Shown: one piece after another, positions 5,092 through 5,242 of the stretch | Numbering within the stretch: position 1 is the first letter of the stretch | Layout: each line of letters opens with the position of its first letter | Assembly: GCA_041477875.1 (NCBI GenBank) | Contig: JBGOVA010000257.1 | Location: 1 to 5,242 of the forward strand | From: SZUA-430 sp041477875 | GTDB taxonomy: Bacteria; Pseudomonadota; Alphaproteobacteria; Micropepsales; Micropepsaceae | DNA length: 5,242 bases | Reading direction: 5' to 3' | Position numbers and translations under genes: made by a program | Notes under the pieces: model-generated | Database searches by the model: none | What the model saw: only the letters and a program-made list of their open reading frames with translations | Told to the model about the DNA's origin: nothing

Positions 5092-5242
5092 AGCCAAGCC
5101 CGCTTCGATGCCTCGTTCGCCGCGCTCTCGGACGCCACCCGGCGCGGCGTTCTGGAGCAGCTCGGGCGTGCCGACGCTTCGATCACGGACTTGGCCCAAA
5201 AATTCCACATGACCCTCACGGGCATGAAGAAGCATGTCGGCG
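5080..5242 (+). CDS. ArsR-family winged-helix transcriptional repressor, N-terminal part only
   Basis: The first 54 residues of an ArsR/SmtB-type regulator run off the window end. MVQYSQARFDASFAALSDAT leads into TRRGVLEQLGR (20-30), the helix preceding the DNA-binding unit. ITDLAQKF and MTLTGMKKHV (44-53) then form the helix-turn-helix and recognition helix. The wording (LSDATRRGVL, LTGMKKHV) matches the ArsR subgroup often followed by a START/AHSA1-domain (SRPBCC) gene, which would lie outside this window. No metal-binding cysteine motif of the CVC type is visible in the part present, so a metal-sensing role is not supported. The ATG at 5080 has no Shine-Dalgarno sequence and lies in a perfect inverted repeat, which suggests a leaderless, autoregulated transcript. 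Family is secure; regulated genes are unknown. Confidence 0.88.
   Translation, partial: MVQYSQARFDASFAALSDATRRGVLEQLGRADASITDLAQKFHMTLTGMKKHVG

Noticed and set aside
4603..5235. Minus-strand open frame of 210 codons spanning the intergenic region and the ArsR start
   Set aside because: It runs antisense through the ArsR coding sequence, overlaps the hydrolase remnant in another frame, and shows no recognisable family pattern.

Overview
The window looks like GC-rich proteobacterial DNA, most likely from an alphaproteobacterium. I judge this from strongly G/C-biased third codon positions, tightly overlapping genes, and protein wording typical of that group. No rRNA or other taxonomic marker is present, so the assignment is tentative.

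Positions 1-3841 are one compact plus-strand operon of five genes: the C-terminal part of an AMP-forming acyl-CoA synthetase, the alpha and beta subunits of a thiamine-diphosphate 2-oxoacid dehydrogenase (E1), a one-lipoyl-domain E2 acyltransferase, and a free-standing 90-residue acyl carrier protein (ACP). All four junctions overlap by 1 or 4 nt (ATGA or TGATG), so translation is probably coupled. No E3 (dihydrolipoamide dehydrogenase) gene is visible. The E1 beta subunit lacks the N-terminal lipoyl domain often fused to the housekeeping alphaproteobacterial PdhB, so this is probably an accessory complex. The most interesting idea here is that an acyl-CoA ligase, a 2-oxoacid dehydrogenase core and a dedicated ACP work as one unit, perhaps loading an acyl group onto a carrier protein. 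That is inference from gene order.

Positions 3922-4404 encode a small flavodoxin-like protein on the same strand. It has its own strong Shine-Dalgarno sequence after an 80-nt gap, so it is co-oriented but less tightly coupled.

Positions 4405-5079 hold no intact gene. This stretch contains a cluster of CATCAC/GTGATG hexamers with a 14-bp perfect palindrome, a minus-strand 3' remnant of an alpha/beta-hydrolase gene that keeps its catalytic-His region, and a 14-bp hairpin at 4914-4946. It looks like a zone of gene decay or rearrangement.

From 5080 to the end is the start of an ArsR-family repressor gene. Its start codon lies inside a perfect 11+11 bp inverted repeat, a likely autoregulatory operator that also encodes the first residues (MVQY).
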